Shown: in pieces, positions 31,536 through 40,021 of the stretch
How the letters are laid out: each line of letters starts with the position of its first letter
How positions within the stretch are numbered: position 1 is the first letter of the stretch
Source: Amycolatopsis coloradensis
GTDB lineage: Bacteria > Actinomycetota > Actinomycetes > Mycobacteriales > Pseudonocardiaceae
Reading direction: 5' to 3'
DNA length: 64,000 nucleotides
NCBI RefSeq assembly: GCF_001953865.1
Contig: NZ_MQUQ01000003.1
Span: forward strand, 633,917-697,916
Notes under the pieces: model-generated
What the model was told of the DNA's origin: nothing
Database searches by the model: none
What the model saw: the letters and a program-made list of their open reading frames with translations, nothing else
Translations under genes and position numbers: made by a program

Positions 31536-32255
31536 TTAGTTGGGGCTGATCCACTGGCCGGTGGCGGAATCGATCTTCGCCACCCCTTCGAGTGTTTCCG
31601 TGCCCGCGCCGCCCCAGGCCGCGTCGCCCGCGGGGTCGCCGTCACCGGCGGCCGGAGTGCTCACGAAGGCCGAGCCGATGTCCTCGTTGACCACGCCGCT
31701 GGCGGTTTCGGTCCACTGCCCGGGGCCGGTGTGCTCGTAGGTCTTCGAGTTGCCCGAAGCGTCCGTCTCGACCGCGATGTCCGCGTTGCCGTCGCCGTCC
31801 TTGTCGGTGAAGGCGATCGTGCGGCCGTCCTCGGTCTGGACGACGACGGTGTCCGGGGTCCCGTCGCCATCGGTGTCGATCGTCGGCGGGCCGACCTCGA
31901 CCTCGCCGCCGGGCATGTCGGCGTGCATGCTGCCGCTGGTGCCCGCGTCGCTGCCGCTGTCGTCGTTGTCTCCCGCTTCGACCCAGGCGCCGGAAGCTTC
32001 GTCGTAGACGGCCTCCTGCACGACCTTGCCGTTCTCGTCGAGCACCGCGTACTGGTCGGCTTCGCCGTCGCCGTCGGTGTCCACGAACGCCTGGCCGGTG
32101 CCGTCGTCGTGCTGGATGACGGCGGCGTCGTTCACGCCGTCCTTGTCGAGGTCGTAGTTGAGCTCGGCCTGGTACTCCTCGCCGTCAACGTGGACCGTGA
32201 CCGCCTCCGTGGAGCCCGCCTCGGTGTCCGTGCCGCCGCTCTCGTCGACCCACAT
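31536..32255 (-). CDS. Acidic protein with calcium-loop-like repeats (DUF6802-like)
   Basis: A 239-residue, strongly acidic protein without signal peptide or membrane helix. It contains at least four DxDxDG loops of the EF-hand/thrombospondin type-3 kind: DLDKDGVND (about 35), DTDGDGEAD (about 59), DTDGDGTPD (about 127) and DKDGDGNAD (about 150). They are interspersed with short beta-type segments (AVIQHDDGTGQAFVDTD, VVVQTEDGRTIAFTDKD). The pattern fits the actinobacterial DUF6802 family, whose role is unknown; calcium binding is inferred. The ATG is at 32255. It is a single-gene unit with two downstream hairpins. Confidence 0.75.
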   Translation of the reverse strand: MWVDESGGTDTEAGSTEAVTVHVDGEEYQAELNYDLDKDGVNDAAVIQHDDGTGQAFVDTDGDGEADQYAVLDENGKVVQEAVYDEASGAWVEAGDNDDSGSDAGTSGSMHADMPGGEVEVGPPTIDTDGDGTPDTVVVQTEDGRTIAFTDKDGDGNADIAVETDASGNSKTYEHTGPGQWTETASGVVNEDIGSAFVSTPAAGDGDPAGDAAWGGAGTETLEGVAKIDSATGQWISPN

Positions 32256-32346
32256 GGGATAACCCCCTCGTTGACCTGCTGGTGTGTCGAAGCTTAAGAC
32301 TCACCGTAGGCCCGTTCGGTTCCGGTCCACAACACGACCACCCTGG

Positions 32347-34182
32347 TCAGGCGTCGCGCAGTGACCGAATGCGACCGAGAAGAGTCTCCGCGCGGTCGCG
32401 GCCGTCGGAGACGTCCTTCAAACGCTTCGCGACGACCGAGATCTTCTTCGCCCGTTCCTGCGCGCCCATCTTGATCGTCTTGTCGACTTCCTTCAGCTCC
32501 GCCTCGATCGCGTCGATGCGGCGGCCGAGGGCTTCGTCGAGCGCCATCGACAGCTGCTGTTCGGCCTCGATCAGCTGCTCCGCGACGAGCTGGTCCAACG
32601 TGGACCGCGCGTCGGCGATCGCCTCGACCAGCCATTGCTTCATATGCTGCTTGTCCGACGCGTGCTTGCGGGTCCGCGCCATCCACCAGCCCGCGCCGAG
32701 GCCGATGATGATCGTGGCCGGCAGGATCACCGGGTTCAGGATCGCGACGCCCGCCAGTGGCAGCGCGGCGACCTTCCCGGCGCCGAGACCGCCGGAAACA
32801 CCCATGAAGATGAGCAGTTTGTCTTCGGCCGTCGGCGGCTTCTTGTCCGGCGGGCGCAGCACGACCGGCGGGCCGCCGGCCCTGGCGAACTGGCCGCGGA
32901 TGATGTCGAGCTCCTCGGCCGAGAACAGCTCCGAAAGCGCGACGTTGGTGACCTGGTTGAGCCGCTGGGAAAGCAGCATCGAGATCCGCTGCGACGTCGT
33001 CTGCAGTGCGATGTCGACCTGCTGGGGCAGCGCGGCGAGTTCGTCACGCTTCGCGCCGTCGATCCGCTGCCGGAAATGGGTCGACGCGTCACGCATCTGC
33101 CTGCTGGTCTCGTGCCCGACCTCGACGCGGGTCCGCTGGATCTCCGCGCGCAGTTTCAGCTGCCAGCCCCGCGTCGAAGACCGGCGTTCGGTGCTCAGGT
33201 CGTCGCGGCGCTGGCGCAACTGTTCCGCCTCGGCCTCGCCGGCGGACAGCGCGCGGCTCTCCGCCTGTGCCTTCGCCTTGAGTTCCGCGAGCGCGCTCGA
33301 CAGCGCGCGCAGAGTGTTGGCCTCGCCCAGCATCGCGGAGCGGCCGACCAGCTTCTCCTGCAACGCGCCCTGGAGCGCGGCGATGCCCGCCTTCTCTCGC
33401 AGCATCATGGCCATCTGCTCGTTCGGCGCCTTGGCCGCCGTCTCGAACATGCGCGCGGACACCGGATGGAACACCGCGTCGGCGAACCGGGGAGCGTGCT
33501 CGGCAAGCAGCCGCCGATCGGCTTCGAGGACCTCGCGCCAGCCGCGGAACTGGTCGGTCTTGGTCAGCGCGAACAGCACTGTCTCGACGCGCTCGCCCAT
33601 GTCCTGCAAGAAGTGCAGTTCCTGCGCGGTGAACGGCGAGGACGCGTCGACGACGAACAGCAGCGCGGTGGCGCCCGCGGCCGCCTCCTTCGCCAGTTCA
33701 CCGTGCATCGAGTCGAGTCCGCCGACTCCCGGTGTGTCCACAATGGACACACGGTCGAGCAGCGGGACCGGACCGGAGACCTCGACGTACCGCGGCGGGA
33801 GCTGGCCTTCCGGCAGCTCGTGCGCGGCCGAGACCCAGTGGATCAGGTCGTTCAGGTTGATCGGCACCGGGGCCAGCTGCCCCGGATAGCAGGCCTGCGC
33901 GGACCACTGCCCGGCGTGTTCGAAGACGAGGTACGTGGCCGTGGCGACGTCGGCGTCCACAGGGGACAGTCCCGGCATGGAGAGCAGCGCGTTCACGAGC
34001 GAACTCTTGCCGCGGTTGGTCTCGCCGACCACCACGACCGACGGCTTCTTCGGCCGCGTCTTCCGGATGTCCTCGACCCATTTCGCGGCCTGAGGATCGG
34101 CTTCGCGGACGACGGTGAGCAGCTGTTCGCGCGTGCTCTTCACGATCGCCGGCAGGTTGGCCGCCGCGCTCGGAGCGGTCAC
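32347..34182 (-). CDS. Dynamin-like GTPase (IniC-type), with membrane segment
   Basis: A 611-residue GTPase. The P-loop GETNRGKS is at residues 53-60, followed by the switch-I region with the invariant Thr (DADVATATYLV) and the G3 motif DTPGVGG; G4 is probably LTKTDQ. A long helical middle region with coiled-coil character (about 270-440) precedes a hydrophobic hairpin near 465-500 (VAALPLAGVAILNPVILPAT and beyond), then more helices. Bacterial dynamin-like proteins tubulate or fuse membranes and usually work in pairs; a second one lies at 35904. It overlaps the GrpE-like gene by four bases. Confidence 0.88.
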   Translation of the reverse strand: MTAPSAAANLPAIVKSTREQLLTVVREADPQAAKWVEDIRKTRPKKPSVVVVGETNRGKSSLVNALLSMPGLSPVDADVATATYLVFEHAGQWSAQACYPGQLAPVPINLNDLIHWVSAAHELPEGQLPPRYVEVSGPVPLLDRVSIVDTPGVGGLDSMHGELAKEAAAGATALLFVVDASSPFTAQELHFLQDMGERVETVLFALTKTDQFRGWREVLEADRRLLAEHAPRFADAVFHPVSARMFETAAKAPNEQMAMMLREKAGIAALQGALQEKLVGRSAMLGEANTLRALSSALAELKAKAQAESRALSAGEAEAEQLRQRRDDLSTERRSSTRGWQLKLRAEIQRTRVEVGHETSRQMRDASTHFRQRIDGAKRDELAALPQQVDIALQTTSQRISMLLSQRLNQVTNVALSELFSAEELDIIRGQFARAGGPPVVLRPPDKKPPTAEDKLLIFMGVSGGLGAGKVAALPLAGVAILNPVILPATIIIGLGAGWWMARTRKHASDKQHMKQWLVEAIADARSTLDQLVAEQLIEAEQQLSMALDEALGRRIDAIEAELKEVDKTIKMGAQERAKKISVVAKRLKDVSDGRDRAETLLGRIRSLRDA

Positions 34183-34682
34183 TGGGCCTTCTTCGCGTAG
34201 ACGATGACGATCGGCGCGCGCAGGACCCGGTCGTGATCGGCGAACCCGACGACCTCGGTCTCCGCGACCAGGCCTTCGAGTGCCGGGTCCTCGGCCGCGA
34301 TCGCGCCGCCGGCCTCGTGCACGGCGGGGTCGAACCGCTCGCCGTCCGGGCGCAGGGCACGGACGCCGATCCCGGCGAGGCCGTGTTCGAGCCGCTCGAC
34401 GACGCCGCCGCTGCGGGCGCGGTCGAGGGCGTACAGGCAGAGCTGGATCAGCGCCTGCCGGTCGGCGAGAGCCTGTTCGAGGTCGGCCGGACCCGTGGTC
34501 GTGGACTCCACATCGGTCTTCGACGCGGGTTCGGCGGCCTCGGTTCCCTCGGACGGCGAAGTCCCGCCGTCCACTTCGGCGATGATCGCCGCGATGTTCA
34601 CCGCCGCGATCTGACCGGTCGGCACGTCGTCCGGATTCACCTCTTCGACGGCCTTCTTGCGCAGCCAGGCTCCCACCCGCAT
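34179..34682 (-). CDS. GrpE-like nucleotide-exchange-factor protein
   Basis: A 167-residue protein. Its C-terminal part resembles the beta-domain of GrpE: LIQLCLYALDRARSGGVVER (helix), then GERFDPAVHEAGGAIAAEDP and DHDRVLRAPIVIVY. The N-terminal part is a short basic helix and an acidic linker. GrpE normally exchanges nucleotide on DnaK; here the gene is fused into an operon with a dynamin-like GTPase (ATGA overlap at 34179), not with dnaK. No Hsp70-type gene is in the window. Assignment as a specialised GrpE paralog is inference. Confidence 0.7.
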   Translation of the reverse strand: MRVGAWLRKKAVEEVNPDDVPTGQIAAVNIAAIIAEVDGGTSPSEGTEAAEPASKTDVESTTTGPADLEQALADRQALIQLCLYALDRARSGGVVERLEHGLAGIGVRALRPDGERFDPAVHEAGGAIAAEDPALEGLVAETEVVGFADHDRVLRAPIVIVYAKKAQ

Positions 34683-34691
34683 CGACCCCCG

Positions 34692-35372
34692 TTACTGATG
34701 TCCCGGGCTTCCCGATCGGCCCGGAGAGATTTCACCAGTGTCGGATACTTCCCCGCCGCCCGGGGGCCGAATCGGCAGAACGGGCCGAAGGAATCTGGTG
34801 AGGATCACCTTCATCACCGCGAGTTCCGCAGCCGGATCGAGGCCTGGTTCCAGAATCGCGCGGGACAGCGGCGCGTCGATCAACGCGACGAGCCAACTGG
34901 CCACCGCCTTCGGCTCGATGCCGGGATCGATCCGGCCCGCCTCCACCGCCCTGGTCACGAGACCGACGAGGCCGTCGCGCAGGACGCGGTCGTTGCCCTG
35001 GACCAGCTCGGCCAGTTCGGCGTCGCGGGTGCACTGCGCGGCGACCTCGAGGACGAGCTTGGCCGCGAAGGGTTGCAGGAGCTGTTCGGACAGGTACATG
35101 AGGATGTGGAGGATGGCCTCCCAAGGGTCCTCGATCTCCCCGGCGGCCGCGAGCAGGGCCGCGGTCTCGTCGCCGTCCTGCTCGAAGATGCCCGCGAACA
35201 CCGCGCGCTTGTTCGGGAAGTAGTGGAAGAGGCTGCCGGTGCTGATCCCCGCCGCGCGGCAGATCTCCGCCGTCGTGGTCTTCTCGAAGCCCTTCTCGGC
35301 GAAGCACATCGTGGCGGCGTCGAGGATCGCGCGGCGTTTCGCCTCGTACTTGGCCGGGTCGACCGTCCTCAT
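34692..35372 (-). CDS. TetR family transcriptional regulator
   Basis: A 226-residue TetR protein, with a helix-turn-helix at about residues 27-57 (TTAEICRAAGISTGSLFHYF). The C-terminal 25 residues are proline- and glycine-rich and probably disordered. Its ATG overlaps the stop of the YqeB-like gene by four bases, so both come from the promoter at 35864-35877, whose perfect palindrome it probably occupies. Nine bases separate its stop from the GrpE-like start codon, so it may also be co-transcribed with the dynamin operon. Confidence 0.9.
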   Translation of the reverse strand: MRTVDPAKYEAKRRAILDAATMCFAEKGFEKTTTAEICRAAGISTGSLFHYFPNKRAVFAGIFEQDGDETAALLAAAGEIEDPWEAILHILMYLSEQLLQPFAAKLVLEVAAQCTRDAELAELVQGNDRVLRDGLVGLVTRAVEAGRIDPGIEPKAVASWLVALIDAPLSRAILEPGLDPAAELAVMKVILTRFLRPVLPIRPPGGGEVSDTGEISPGRSGSPGHQ

Positions 35373-35848
35373 TTCACCGCCGGTGGCTCGGTGTGCCAGG
35401 GATAGCCATGCTCGGTGAAGGCCTTGGCGATGGCTTCGCGGTCGACGTCACCCTTCTCCCGCGCCAGCTCCCGGCCGTCGGCGGCGAGCAGGACGAGCTC
35501 CTTGCCGTCGAGGAAGACGGCCTGGAGCTGTGCTTCGTAGGCGCGGCTGCGGCCTTTCGAGGTCAGCGTGATGCGCGTCGGCGTCACCTTGACGATGAGC
35601 CGCTCGTGCGCCCAGACCGCGGCGAACAGCAGGCCGAGGACGAGCCCGGCGCCCATCCCGCCGAGCGCGCCCCAGGGCTGGGGGATGTCCGAGACGAGCT
35701 GGAAGGGGCCCTTGAAAGGGACCCAGCTCAGGGAGACCACCCAGCCGGAGATCGACTGGAGGAACCAGCCGAGTGCGGCACCCGCCAGCGGGCAGCCGAG
35801 CCAGGAGGCCGTGCGCAGCCACTGGGGCTCGTCGACAATCGTTTCCAT
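35369..35848 (-). CDS. YqeB family membrane protein
   Basis: A 159-residue protein with two hydrophobic segments (LGCPLAGAALGWFLQSISG and GGMGAGLVLGLLFAAVW) followed by a PH-like beta-rich soluble part (RLIVKVTPTRITLTSKGRSR). It matches the overall shape of Bacillus YqeB-family proteins, which have no known function. The ATG at 35848 is chosen because the upstream ATG at 35857 would lie only one base after the -10 box. It is translationally coupled to the TetR gene. Confidence 0.8.
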   Translation of the reverse strand: METIVDEPQWLRTASWLGCPLAGAALGWFLQSISGWVVSLSWVPFKGPFQLVSDIPQPWGALGGMGAGLVLGLLFAAVWAHERLIVKVTPTRITLTSKGRSRAYEAQLQAVFLDGKELVLLAADGRELAREKGDVDREAIAKAFTEHGYPWHTEPPAVK

Positions 35849-35857
35849 GGTGCCCAT

Positions 35858-35877
35858 TATTAGACCGAGCGCTCGGT
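35858..35877 (-). promoter_or_regulatory. Promoter and palindromic operator of the YqeB-TetR pair
   Basis: The perfect 14-base palindrome ACCGAGCGCTCGGT (35864-35877) lies between a TTGATA -35-like hexamer and a TAATAA -10-like hexamer on the minus strand. ACCGAGCGCTCGGT is a typical TetR operator shape. The leader is only a few bases long. Confidence 0.75.
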
Positions 35878-35903
35878 TTATCAATCCCGGGTCGCGAGGG
35901 GGG

Positions 35904-37484
35904 TCAGGCGAGGGGGTCGCGGATTTGCTGCCAGATGAGGAAGTACGCCCGGTGCACGACGTGCGCGACGCGACTCTGGGCGGGCGTCGCGCCGAAGGAG
36001 GCGAAGGAGCGCCACCAGCCGGCGCGTTCCAGGGCGTGCGCGGCGAGGTCGGCGCGAGGAGCGCCCGGCTTGCCGAGCTGGGCGCCGATGTCGGCGTTGC
36101 TCCCGACCCGCAGGACCTCCTCGGACAGGTCCTCGGGCATGTCCACCGCGCCGGACGCGACCAGCGTGAGCGCTTCGAGCAGCCGGAGCTGATGCGCTTC
36201 GGGCTTGGCGAGCAGGACCTCGATCGCGTCGTGGACGCGCTGCCGTTCGGCCTGGTCGCCCGACGCGTGGGCCAGCGCGGTGACCGAAGCCAGCGCGGCG
36301 GCCGCCTTGATGCCGTCGGCGCGGGCGGCGAAGACGATGCTCAGCCGCTGGCGGACGGCTTCGAGTCCGGAGGCGTCGAGCAGCTTCCGCCGCAGCGAAC
36401 CCGCGGTGATCTCCGGCTCCGCGCGGATCGCTTCGACGGCGTACCGGACGCCGAACAGGTCCAGTTTCTCCAGCAGCCGCAGCCTGGTCCCGGCCGCGAC
36501 GTCGCAGTCCCAGCCGGTGAAGATGTCCGCCGAGATCAGCATGGTCTCGAGGATGTCGTCGTCCATCCCGGCCAGTTGACGCAGCGCCTCGGCGTCGCCT
36601 GAGGTGAACCCGCCGGACTCCGCCGACTCCGCGATCAGCCCGATCACCGGCAGCACGTCCGCGACGCGGGGCTTCAGCGTCGACGCCTGCTTCTCCGACA
36701 ACAGCGTCGCGGCCTTCCACACGTCGCCGCCCGAGCCTTCGACCGATTCCGGCGCGATGGTGTCGGCCTTGTTGAGCACCGCGATCGCGTTGACCGGACC
36801 GGCCTCGCGGCTCGCGGTCGCGGCGGTGAACGCGGCCAGCGCCTGCTGGTCGTCGGCGCGCACGCCCTGTGTGACCACGTAGAGCACGGCCTCGGCGCCC
36901 GCGACGGCGTTGCGCGAGGTGTCGTCCAGCTCGTCGGAGCCCTCTTCGTTCTCTTCTTCGTCATCTTCGGGCTTGCGGTGCTTCGCCGCGCCCAGCAGCT
37001 GCTCGGTCCGCGACACCGACGCGGCGTCGAGCGACCCGAGACCCGGGGTGTCGATGACGGTCATGCCCTGCAAGACCGCGTTGGTGAGGTATGCCTCGAT
37101 ATGCGAGACCTTGTCGATGTCGATGCCGAGCTCGGCCGGGATCATCCCGTCGGCGGCGAAGGGCAGCACCTGTTTGCGGCCGTCGTTGAAGACGATCTCG
37201 ACGCGGTCGACCGTGCCGTACTGGAACCGGGTCACCAGCCGGGTGCACTCACCGACGTCGGTCGGCGCGACCCGGCGCCCGATCAGGGCGTTGACCAGCG
37301 TGGACTTCCCCGATTTGATGCGGCCGGCGACGGCGACCTGGAGCGGACCGCCCAGTCGGCGCAGCACCTCGGCGAAGCCGGCCGCGGTCCGCGCGGACAC
37401 CTGCGGCTGCAAGCGGTGGCAGAGGTTCGCCACCGACATCGACAGCGGGCCGGCCAGACGCCCCTGCTCCGTCGCTGACGTCAC
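35904..37484 (-). CDS. Dynamin-like GTPase (IniA-type)
   Basis: A 526-residue GTPase with P-loop GRIKSGKS at residues 54-61, a switch-I threonine in VGECTRLVTRF, G3 in TVIDTPGLGS and G4 in VLNKAD. An acidic insertion (KPEDDEEENEEGSDELDD) interrupts the G domain after G3. The rest is helical with no strong membrane helix. It is probably the partner of the membrane-anchored dynamin at 32347, as in the mycobacterial IniA/IniC pair. GTG 37484 is selected because GGGAGGGGG lies about eight bases upstream. It is separated from the partner by the YqeB/TetR pair. Confidence 0.88.
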   Translation of the reverse strand: MTSATEQGRLAGPLSMSVANLCHRLQPQVSARTAAGFAEVLRRLGGPLQVAVAGRIKSGKSTLVNALIGRRVAPTDVGECTRLVTRFQYGTVDRVEIVFNDGRKQVLPFAADGMIPAELGIDIDKVSHIEAYLTNAVLQGMTVIDTPGLGSLDAASVSRTEQLLGAAKHRKPEDDEEENEEGSDELDDTSRNAVAGAEAVLYVVTQGVRADDQQALAAFTAATASREAGPVNAIAVLNKADTIAPESVEGSGGDVWKAATLLSEKQASTLKPRVADVLPVIGLIAESAESGGFTSGDAEALRQLAGMDDDILETMLISADIFTGWDCDVAAGTRLRLLEKLDLFGVRYAVEAIRAEPEITAGSLRRKLLDASGLEAVRQRLSIVFAARADGIKAAAALASVTALAHASGDQAERQRVHDAIEVLLAKPEAHQLRLLEALTLVASGAVDMPEDLSEEVLRVGSNADIGAQLGKPGAPRADLAAHALERAGWWRSFASFGATPAQSRVAHVVHRAYFLIWQQIRDPLA

Positions 37485-37613
37485 GACACCCGCCCCCTCC
37501 CAGTCGCCGAGTTTGCCGACTCGAATCGTGCCATGCCGCTCATCCTCGGGTCGCACCGAAGGTGGTACCGGCGACCGACGCGCGAACGGCCGGGGCCGAC
37601 ATAGTGTTACCAG

Positions 37614-38843
37614 GTGCGACGGTTAAGCCTCTGGATGCGTGCCCACCCCATGGCCGGGGACAGTTTCATCGCCGTCGTCCTGCTGATGACCGACATGCTG
37701 TTCTACGTGGCCGCGGTCGAGACGCCGGAGATCCCGATGAGCCCGTGGTACGTGGTGGTACCGCTGGACATCGCCATGGTCGCCCCGCTGGTCTTCCGGC
37801 GGAAGGCGACGCTGTGGTCGGCGTACCTGGTGATGGCGATCAGCATCCCGCACGGCGCGCTGGAGCTGGGCGCGGCCAGCGCGTTCGGGGTGATGATCAG
37901 CATCTACTCGGTGCTGGTGTACGTCGGGCGCAAACAGGGGCTGCTGTACCTGCTGGCGACCCTCGTCACGTCGGCGGTCCAGCTGTGGGTCGACCCGCCC
38001 GAGGACTTCTGGGTACTGGTGATCATCGGTGTCTTCTCCACCGCACTGTGCTGGACGCTCGGCGAGTTCGCCGGCGCGAGGCGCGCCTATCACGAGGAGG
38101 TGGAAGCCAGGTTGCATCTACTGGAAACGGAACGGGACCAGGCGACCAGGATCGCCGTCGGCGAAGAACGCGGCCGGATCGCCCGTGAGCTGCACGACGT
38201 GGTCGCGCACGCGGTGAGCGTGATGGTCGTGCAGGCCGACGGCGCGTCCTACGCGGTCGACGGGAATCCCGAGATGGCGAAACGGGCTTTGCAGACGATT
38301 TCGGAGACCGGCCGCGGCGCGCTCGCCGAACTGAGACGGCTGTTGGACGTGCTCCGCAGTGACGGTGACGACGAGCCGCGCGTGCCGCAGCCGGACGCCA
38401 GCGCGCTGACCGACCTCGCGGACCGGATCCGGCAGGCCGGGGTGCCGGTGACGCTGGCGATCGGCGCGGACGCGCTGGCCGGGCTGCCCGCGGGTGTCTC
38501 GCTCGGCGTGTACCGGATCGTCCAGGAGTCGCTGACGAACACGCTGAAACACGCCGGGCAGGGTGCGCAGGCGGAGGTGCTGGTGCGCCGGGAGAAGGAC
38601 GTGATCGACGTGCGGGTCACCGACGACGGCGCGGGCCGCGCGAAACAGCTGGTGCCCGCCGCCACGAAGACGGCGTCACACGCCGCGCCGTCCGGACCGC
38701 GGAAACTCACGGTCCCCGGCGGGAACGGATTGATCGGAATGAGGGAGCGGGCGAACGTCTTCGGCGGCACGCTGGAGGTCGGACCCGCTCCCGGTGGAGG
38801 GTGGCAGGTGCACGCGAGGCTCCCGGTTAGGTTGGCGACGTGA
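37614..38843 (+). CDS. Sensor histidine kinase, NarL-type (HisKA_3)
   Basis: A 409-residue membrane kinase with five or six hydrophobic N-terminal segments (about 15-145), then a dimerisation domain with phospho-accepting His in RELHDVVAH (about residue 193), and a HATPase domain with N-box VQESLTNTLKHA and G-box GNGLIGMRERA. A proline- and alanine-rich insertion sits before the G-box. The start is GTG at 37614. It is coupled by a four-base overlap to the response regulator that follows. The signal is unknown; no sensory domain beyond the membrane helices is seen. Confidence 0.93.
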   Translation: MRRLSLWMRAHPMAGDSFIAVVLLMTDMLFYVAAVETPEIPMSPWYVVVPLDIAMVAPLVFRRKATLWSAYLVMAISIPHGALELGAASAFGVMISIYSVLVYVGRKQGLLYLLATLVTSAVQLWVDPPEDFWVLVIIGVFSTALCWTLGEFAGARRAYHEEVEARLHLLETERDQATRIAVGEERGRIARELHDVVAHAVSVMVVQADGASYAVDGNPEMAKRALQTISETGRGALAELRRLLDVLRSDGDDEPRVPQPDASALTDLADRIRQAGVPVTLAIGADALAGLPAGVSLGVYRIVQESLTNTLKHAGQGAQAEVLVRREKDVIDVRVTDDGAGRAKQLVPAATKTASHAAPSGPRKLTVPGGNGLIGMRERANVFGGTLEVGPAPGGGWQVHARLPVRLAT

Positions 38844-39496
38844 TCCGAGTGGTGGTCGTCGACGACCAGGAATTGATGCGCGTGGGGTTCCGGATGGTGT
38901 TGGGCGCGCAGGCCGACATCGACGTCGTCGGTGAGGCCGGTGACGGCGCCCAGGCCATCCGCCTCGCGGAGGAACTGCGGCCGGACGTCGTGCTGATGGA
39001 CGTCCGGATGCCGGTGCTGGACGGGGTCGAGGCGACGAAGCGGATCGTCGAAGCCGGGACGGCACGGGTGCTCGTCATGACGACGTTCGACCTGGACGAG
39101 TACGTCTACTCGGCGCTGCAAGGCGGGGCGAGCGGGTTCCTGTTGAAGGACACGCAGCCGGATCACCTGGTGTCGGCGCTGCGGGCGGTCGCTTCGGGCG
39201 ACGCCGTGGTCTCGCCGTCGGTGACCCGGCGCCTGCTCGACCGATTCGTCGGCGGTGGCGGGAAGCCGATGCGGGACGCGGCGGAACTCGACGTCCTCAC
39301 CGAACGGGAGCGCGAGGTGCTCGTCCTGATCGCGAAGGGCCTCTCGAACCTGGAGATCGCCGAGACGCTGTTCCTGTCCGAGGCGACGGTGAAGACGCAC
39401 GTCGGGCGGATCCTGTCCAAGCTGGACCTGCGTGACCGGGTGCAGGCGGTGGTGCTCGCCTACGAGACCGGGCTGGCCAGGCCTGGAGTCTCCTGA
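38840..39496 (+). CDS. LuxR/NarL-type response regulator
   Basis: A 218-residue regulator. The receiver domain (about 1-120) has the acidic pair VVVDDQ, the phospho-acceptor Asp in VVLMDVRMP (about 53) and a Lys in FLLKDTQ. The LuxR helix-turn-helix (about 155-210) reads LTEREREVLVLIAKGLSNLE, then LSEATVKTHVGRIL. GTG 38840 overlaps the kinase stop. Targets cannot be seen; the next gene is separated by a hairpin. Confidence 0.94.
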   Translation: MIRVVVVDDQELMRVGFRMVLGAQADIDVVGEAGDGAQAIRLAEELRPDVVLMDVRMPVLDGVEATKRIVEAGTARVLVMTTFDLDEYVYSALQGGASGFLLKDTQPDHLVSALRAVASGDAVVSPSVTRRLLDRFVGGGGKPMRDAAELDVLTEREREVLVLIAKGLSNLEIAETLFLSEATVKTHVGRILSKLDLRDRVQAVVLAYETGLARPGVS

Positions 39497-39506
39497 GGCT
39501 CAATCG

Positions 39507-39530
39507 CCGCAAGTAGCCGACTACTTGCGG
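39507..39530. terminator. Hairpin after the response regulator
   Basis: CCGCAAGTAG (39507-39516) pairs perfectly with CTACTTGCGG (39521-39530) around a four-base loop, ten bases after the stop codon; A-rich bases follow. Confidence 0.75.
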
Positions 39531-39606
39531 AGGTTAAAAGTGGTCATTCGGTGAGCACTTTGCGGTGGATCCTTGTCTCCAGAGCCCCTTACCGGAGGAG
39601 ACGGAA

Positions 39607-40020
39607 ATGCTGCGAGGACTCACCACCACCACGTTCTACGCCGACGACCTGGCCGCGGCGATCGACTGGTACGCCGACCTCTTCGGGATCGAGCCGTACT
39701 TCGTCCGCGACGGTCACGACGAGAAGCCCGCCTACGCCGAGTTCCGGATCGGCGACTACCAGCACGAGTTCGGCCTGGTCCGGGGCGACTACCGGCCGAC
39801 GCCGGCCCAGCCCGGTCCCGGCGGGGCCATCGCGAACTGGGCCGTCGACAACGTCGAGGAAGTCTTCGCGAAGCTGCTGGAGAAGGGCGCGAAGGAATAC
39901 GAGCCGATCACCACGCGCGGCCCCGGTTTCGTGACCGCGGCGGTGGTCGACCCGTTCGGCAACGTCCTCGGCGTCATGGTCAACCAGCACTACCTGGACG
40001 TGCTGGCAGGCAGGAAGTAG
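39607..40020 (+). CDS. VOC (glyoxalase/bleomycin-resistance) superfamily protein
   Basis: A 137-residue protein with the two beta-alpha-beta-beta-beta modules of the VOC fold: MLRGLTTTTFYADDLAAAID at the start and FVTAAVVDPFGNVLGVMVNQ near the end, the second with the usual DPFGN turn. GGAGGAGACGGA precedes ATG 39607, so the upstream in-frame codons are not used. Members bind metals and act as dioxygenases, isomerases or binding proteins; the function cannot be assigned. Confidence 0.9.
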   Translation: MLRGLTTTTFYADDLAAAIDWYADLFGIEPYFVRDGHDEKPAYAEFRIGDYQHEFGLVRGDYRPTPAQPGPGGAIANWAVDNVEEVFAKLLEKGAKEYEPITTRGPGFVTAAVVDPFGNVLGVMVNQHYLDVLAGRK

Positions 40021-40021
40021 T

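Noticed and set aside
32285-32307. A third ECF42-type promoter (TGTCGA on the plus strand)
   Set aside because: No CGWC lies 17 bases downstream, and the site points into the dynamin gene's antisense side.
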